NCBI GenBank assembly: GCA_030044395.1
Contig: JASHVW010000294.1
Coordinates: forward strand, 1 to 7,570
Source of the DNA: Verrucomicrobiia bacterium
GTDB lineage: Bacteria; Verrucomicrobiota; Verrucomicrobiia; Limisphaerales; UBA11358
Direction: 5' to 3'
DNA length: 7,570 bases
The notes under the pieces were generated by a model that had not been told where the DNA came from, searched no databases, and saw only the letters and a list, made by a program, of their open reading frames with translations. Shown here piece by piece: positions 6,390-7,570 of the stretch (positions within the stretch are counted from its first letter, which is position 1; every line of letters begins with the position of its first letter). The position numbers were made by a program, and so were the translations under genes.

Positions 6390-7478
6390 TTGAGAAATAA
6401 AATCAGCATATCACTCCTGATGCTGGCCGTGGCGGCGGTGGGTGCGCGCGCGGCCAACTATCCCGCGCCCACTCCAGGAGATTACATCATCCACGATTTT
6501 CATTTTCAGGACGGTGAGATGATGCCCGAAATTCACGTGCATTATCTGACATTGGGCGAGCCGCGGCGGGATGCCAATGGTGTGGTCTGCAATGCGGTCT
6601 TGATCCTCCACGGCACCACCGGCAGCAGCGCGCAATTTCTGCTGCCTGAATTTGCCGATGAGCTTTATGGCAAACGCCAACCACTGGATGTGTCCCGTTA
6701 TTATCTTATCATTCCCGATAATTTAGGCCACGGCCAGTCCAGCAAGCCGAGTGATGGATTGCATGCGCGTTTCCCCAAATACGGTTATCACGACATGATT
6801 GAAGCGCAGTATCGCCTGCTTACGGAAGGTTTGAAGGTGGACCATCTGCGGCTGATCATGGGCACTTCGATGGGTGGGATGCATGCGTGGCTTTGGGGCG
6901 AGATCCACCCGGATTTCATGGACGCGCTCATGCCGCTGGGCAGCCTGCCCATGCAGATCTCGGGCCGCAATCGCATCTGGCGGCGCGTCATCATAGACGG
7001 CATCCGCGATTCGCCTGACTGGCTTGGCGGTGATTATCAGGTCCAGCCATCCGGTCTGCGCATCGCCGCGGAGATGCTTTATTTCATGGGGAGCAATCCG
7101 GTATTGCGCATGGAGGAAATGCCCACGCTCAAGCGAAGCGATGAAGTCCTGGACCGTTACGTGGCGCGCGAGATGACCAACCTTGACGCCAACGACGTGA
7201 TGTATGCGTTTGCCGCCTCGGAGGATTACGATCCTGGACCGGACCTGGAAAAAATCAAAGTGCCGTTGGTGGCCATCAATTCGGCCGATGATTTGATCAA
7301 TCCGCCCGAATTGGGAGTCCTTGAGCGTGAAATCAAGCGTGTCAAGCATGGCAAGGCGATTGTCATTCCCTATAGCGACCAGACCGTGGGGCATGGCAGC
7401 CACACCAAGGCTGTGCTTTGGAAGAAATATCTGGTGCGGTTGCTGAGGGAGACGCACACAAAGGAAAATTCCGACTGA
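6390..7478 (+). CDS. Exported alpha/beta hydrolase, MetX-like (homoserine acetyltransferase-related) fold
   Basis: This is a 362-residue alpha/beta hydrolase. LILHGTTG (71-78) supplies the oxyanion-hole HG, and GTSMGGMHAW (158-167) is the nucleophile elbow with Ser160. The likely acid is D300 or D301 in NSADDLINPPE, and the base is H335 or H338 in GHGSH, H335 aligning best with the GHD of MetX enzymes. The architecture, with a helical lid region between about 185 and 270, matches the homoserine O-acetyltransferase group. It starts with a signal peptide (RNK, hydrophobic 5-19, cleavage near ARA/A at 19-22), which makes methionine synthesis unlikely. An exported esterase or acyl hydrolase is a better guess. 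The TTG start is chosen because it supplies the basic N-terminus; an in-frame ATG at 6420 would leave a shortened signal. An AAGGGA at 6368-6373 is rather far from the TTG (16 bases). The stop overlaps the start of the next gene. Confidence 0.85.
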   Translation: MRNKISISLLMLAVAAVGARAANYPAPTPGDYIIHDFHFQDGEMMPEIHVHYLTLGEPRRDANGVVCNAVLILHGTTGSSAQFLLPEFADELYGKRQPLDVSRYYLIIPDNLGHGQSSKPSDGLHARFPKYGYHDMIEAQYRLLTEGLKVDHLRLIMGTSMGGMHAWLWGEIHPDFMDALMPLGSLPMQISGRNRIWRRVIIDGIRDSPDWLGGDYQVQPSGLRIAAEMLYFMGSNPVLRMEEMPTLKRSDEVLDRYVAREMTNLDANDVMYAFAASEDYDPGPDLEKIKVPLVAINSADDLINPPELGVLEREIKRVKHGKAIVIPYSDQTVGHGSHTKAVLWKKYLVRLLRETHTKENSD

Positions 7479-7570
7479 TGAAACGCGCCGCCGCAATATG
7501 GCCCGGGATTTTCATCCTAGTTATGCTTGTGATGGCCTGGGCTTGGGGGCCGTGCGAGGCGCAGGAACAC
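7478..7570 (+). CDS. Start of another exported protein (partial, 31 codons)
   Basis: An ATG at 7478 overlaps the previous stop as TGATG, a classic coupling arrangement, and AAAGGA about a dozen bases upstream may be its ribosome site. The 31 visible residues form a signal peptide: MKRAAA, a hydrophobic core IFILVMLVMAWAW (11-23), and a likely cleavage site near CEA/Q (26-29). C26 does not sit in a convincing lipobox, so signal peptidase I is more likely. The mature protein lies beyond the right edge, so no function can be given. The overlap places it in the same operon as the hydrolase gene. Confidence 0.7.
   Translation, partial: MKRAAAIWPGIFILVMLVMAWAWGPCEAQEH

Noticed and set aside
1..7570. 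CRISPR arrays, insertion sequences, tRNA or rRNA genes, toxin-antitoxin or defence systems
   Set aside because: I found no spaced direct repeats, transposase motifs, terminal inverted repeats, tRNA-like cloverleaf or defence-type domains on either strand.

Overview
The window reads as a piece of a Gram-negative-type bacterial chromosome of moderately high GC (my estimate is in the high fifties). The coding style suggests a soil or aquatic heterotroph: exported proteins dominate, Shine-Dalgarno sites are often weak, and one TTG start is used. Verrucomicrobiota or a similar phylum is my guess from this style and from the mix of families. No marker gene in the window settles it.

Left part, minus strand (1-1496): a two-gene hydroxyproline catabolic unit. 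A 4-hydroxyproline 2-epimerase with both catalytic cysteines is followed after a single base by a DadA/glycine-oxidase type FAD oxidoreductase that runs off the left edge. Together they would turn trans-4-hydroxy-L-proline into cis-4-hydroxy-D-proline and oxidise that to the pyrroline carboxylate.

Middle (1497-1705): a divergent intergenic region. Its best promoter signal is one A/T-rich core that reads as a -10 box on both strands (TATAAT leftward, TATACT rightward).

Right part, plus strand (1706 to the right edge): a run of four genes that each begin with a signal peptide. They are (1) a 931-residue protein resembling DUF5695, with a layout like a large glycan-active enzyme; (2) a 547-residue putative zinc metalloprotease made of two tandem copies of one domain, where only the first keeps the HExxH site; (3) an exported alpha/beta hydrolase of the MetX-like group, starting at TTG; and (4) the start of another exported protein, overlapping the previous stop as TGATG. 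A possible 59-residue small ORF lies between genes 2 and 3, and its stop directly touches the TTG start.

The rightward genes look like one transcription unit for secreted or periplasmic macromolecule breakdown. The divergent hydroxyproline genes raise the possibility that the locus serves a hydroxyproline-containing protein or glycoprotein, such as collagen-like or plant cell-wall material. That link rests on position alone. The most unusual item is the duplicated metalloprotease with a degenerate second active site.
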